Shown here: one piece after another, positions 63,152 to 64,000 of the stretch
Numbering within the stretch: the first letter of the stretch is position 1
How the letters are laid out: every line of letters begins with the position of its first letter
From: a virus
Length of the DNA: 64,000 nucleotides
Strand: one strand, 5' to 3'
Virus record (IMG/VR): IMGVR_UViG_3300032011_003203
Coordinates: 17,265 to 81,264 of that record
Notes under the pieces: model-generated
Databases searched by the model: none
Told to the model about the DNA's origin: nothing
What the model saw: the letters and a program-made list of their open reading frames with translations, nothing else
Translations under genes and position numbers: made by a program

Positions 63152-64000
63152 TGGCAAGAAGTAGTGGAGAAGCTTTGGGTTTGGGACAATTAGGTTATGC
63201 AACAGGCCATAATGCTAATTCAACAACATCAACATCAATGAATACAGTCTCTGGTGGTACTTCAACAGTCTCAATAGATGATTTTGGAATAGATAGTCTT
63301 GATGTAATTGGTGTCGAGGATACAACACCAGATGAGGGTAGTACGATGGCAGTTACTCTTGGGTTTGATGGTAAGGGTAGTTTATTTTTAACCAAGATAG
63401 GTAATCAAACTCGAAACTTTACTTGGGGTGGAACTGCAGGTGGTAGTTATGCAAGTGCAGATTATTCAGCACAATGGACTGCTCCTTCAGTAACTTCTAA
63501 TGCTGCAGGAAATTTAAGTTGTACATTTCACGATGGATTTAATGACCATGTCACAAATTATAATTCTGCACAGACAGTTAACATTACTGTCCAAGAAACA
63601 GGTGGGGGTGGTACTGGTGGTGGTGGTAGTTGTTTTATAGCTGGTACGGAAATATTAATGAGTGATAATACTTGGAAACGAATCGAAACCATAACATTCG
63701 ATGATGTTGTTAAATCAGTTCAAATTCCAACATTACCTGATGCTGATGAATATGCAGTTTATGCTACTTGGCAAGCAACTACACTTAATAATATGGTGAG
63801 TTCATCTGCAGAGGTAGTGTTGAATCAAGGAGATTATTACTATGACCACTATGAAATAATTGATGCAGAAAATAATGTTATAAAAGCAACACACGAACAC
63901 CCGTTATTAATTCAAAGATATCACGATGAAGTAGATGTTGATGGTACAAGTAGAATGATTTATAGATGGGTAAGGGTTCGTGAATTATTAGCAAGTGATA
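63151..64000 (+). CDS. Structural protein with Hint domain, 3' end cut by window
   Basis: 283 codons are visible and the frame stays open at the window edge. Residues 1-150 are a Ser/Thr-rich part with an immunoglobulin-like look (about 60-145, VTLGFDGKGSLFLTKIG). A GGGGTGGGGS linker leads to Cys161, which opens a Hint domain: CFIAGTEILMSDNTWKRIE (block A), then THEHPLLIQR (block B, His residues). The rest of the Hint domain lies beyond. It is the second Hint protein of this phage and probably autoprocesses at Cys161. TAATG overlap with the previous gene. Confidence 0.75.
   Translation, partial: MARSSGEALGLGQLGYATGHNANSTTSTSMNTVSGGTSTVSIDDFGIDSLDVIGVEDTTPDEGSTMAVTLGFDGKGSLFLTKIGNQTRNFTWGGTAGGSYASADYSAQWTAPSVTSNAAGNLSCTFHDGFNDHVTNYNSAQTVNITVQETGGGGTGGGGSCFIAGTEILMSDNTWKRIETITFDDVVKSVQIPTLPDADEYAVYATWQATTLNNMVSSSAEVVLNQGDYYYDHYEIIDAENNVIKATHEHPLLIQRYHDEVDVDGTSRMIYRWVRVRELLASD

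Noticed and set aside
1-64000. CRISPR arrays, insertion sequences or integrase
   Set aside because: No regularly spaced short repeats outside the fibre gene, no transposase or integrase motifs, no terminal inverted repeats were seen.

Overview
The window is one stretch of an AT-rich, tightly packed genome of a tailed, contractile-tail (myovirus) bacteriophage of the broad T4-like type. The signs are a gp25-like baseplate wedge protein, a gp6-like (baseplate J) wedge protein, a gp55-like late sigma factor, a gp61-like primase, Mre11/Rad50 (gp47/gp46) homologues, PhoH, UvsE, peptide deformylase and Hsp20. Genes overlap or abut, often as ATGA or TAATG. Only two small genes lie on the minus strand.

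Host: the phage carries a secreted protein with a type IX secretion (T9SS) C-terminal sorting domain (YPNPFN type) and a PorV/PorQ-like outer-membrane protein, so the host should belong to the FCB superphylum. Strong Shine-Dalgarno sites (AAGGAG) and sigma70-like promoters (TTGACT, 18 bp, TATATT) do not look like classical Bacteroidota signals. A marine FCB lineage such as Marinimicrobia (SAR406) is my best guess, but this is inference.

Layout. 1-20261 is an early/middle region. It holds nuclease, thioredoxin, chaperones (Hsp20, J-domain), PhoH, end-repair phosphatase, deformylase, UvsE, tRNA-Cys, a tmRNA, a radical SAM enzyme, and a DNA methyltransferase / thymidylate-synthase-fold / asparagine-synthase / PLP-fold cluster that may make a modified base. 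An HD hydrolase, the late sigma factor and a GH6 glycosidase follow. Four near-identical sigma70-like promoters drive parts of it. 20262-20534 holds a terminator and a convergent small membrane protein gene. 20694-35592 encodes baseplate and tail proteins, including a 1678-residue protein with an embedded Hint (intein-like) domain.

35709-42628 is a cell-envelope module: T9SS cargo, PorV-like barrel, a 19-residue peptide with nine cysteines, a CsgG-like lipoprotein, an outer-membrane barrel, a second CsgG-like secreted protein and a spanin-like membrane protein. 42630-44439 has a 7Fe ferredoxin, a holin-like protein, a PAP2 phosphatase and an HExxH protein. 44653-49477 is a replication/recombination block with nuclease, primase and a fused Mre11-Rad50 protein. 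49732-64000 holds a 4329-residue repeat-built fibre gene and, cut by the window edge, a second Hint-containing structural protein.

A recurrent ATATTTAT motif lies in front of eight leftmost genes or operons, mainly structural ones. It is a good candidate for the late promoter read by the encoded gp55-like sigma factor. The most novel-looking parts are the T9SS/CsgG envelope module, the tmRNA with an unusual tag, the putative base-modification cluster, the two Hint domains and a multi-hairpin RNA candidate at 2376-2560.
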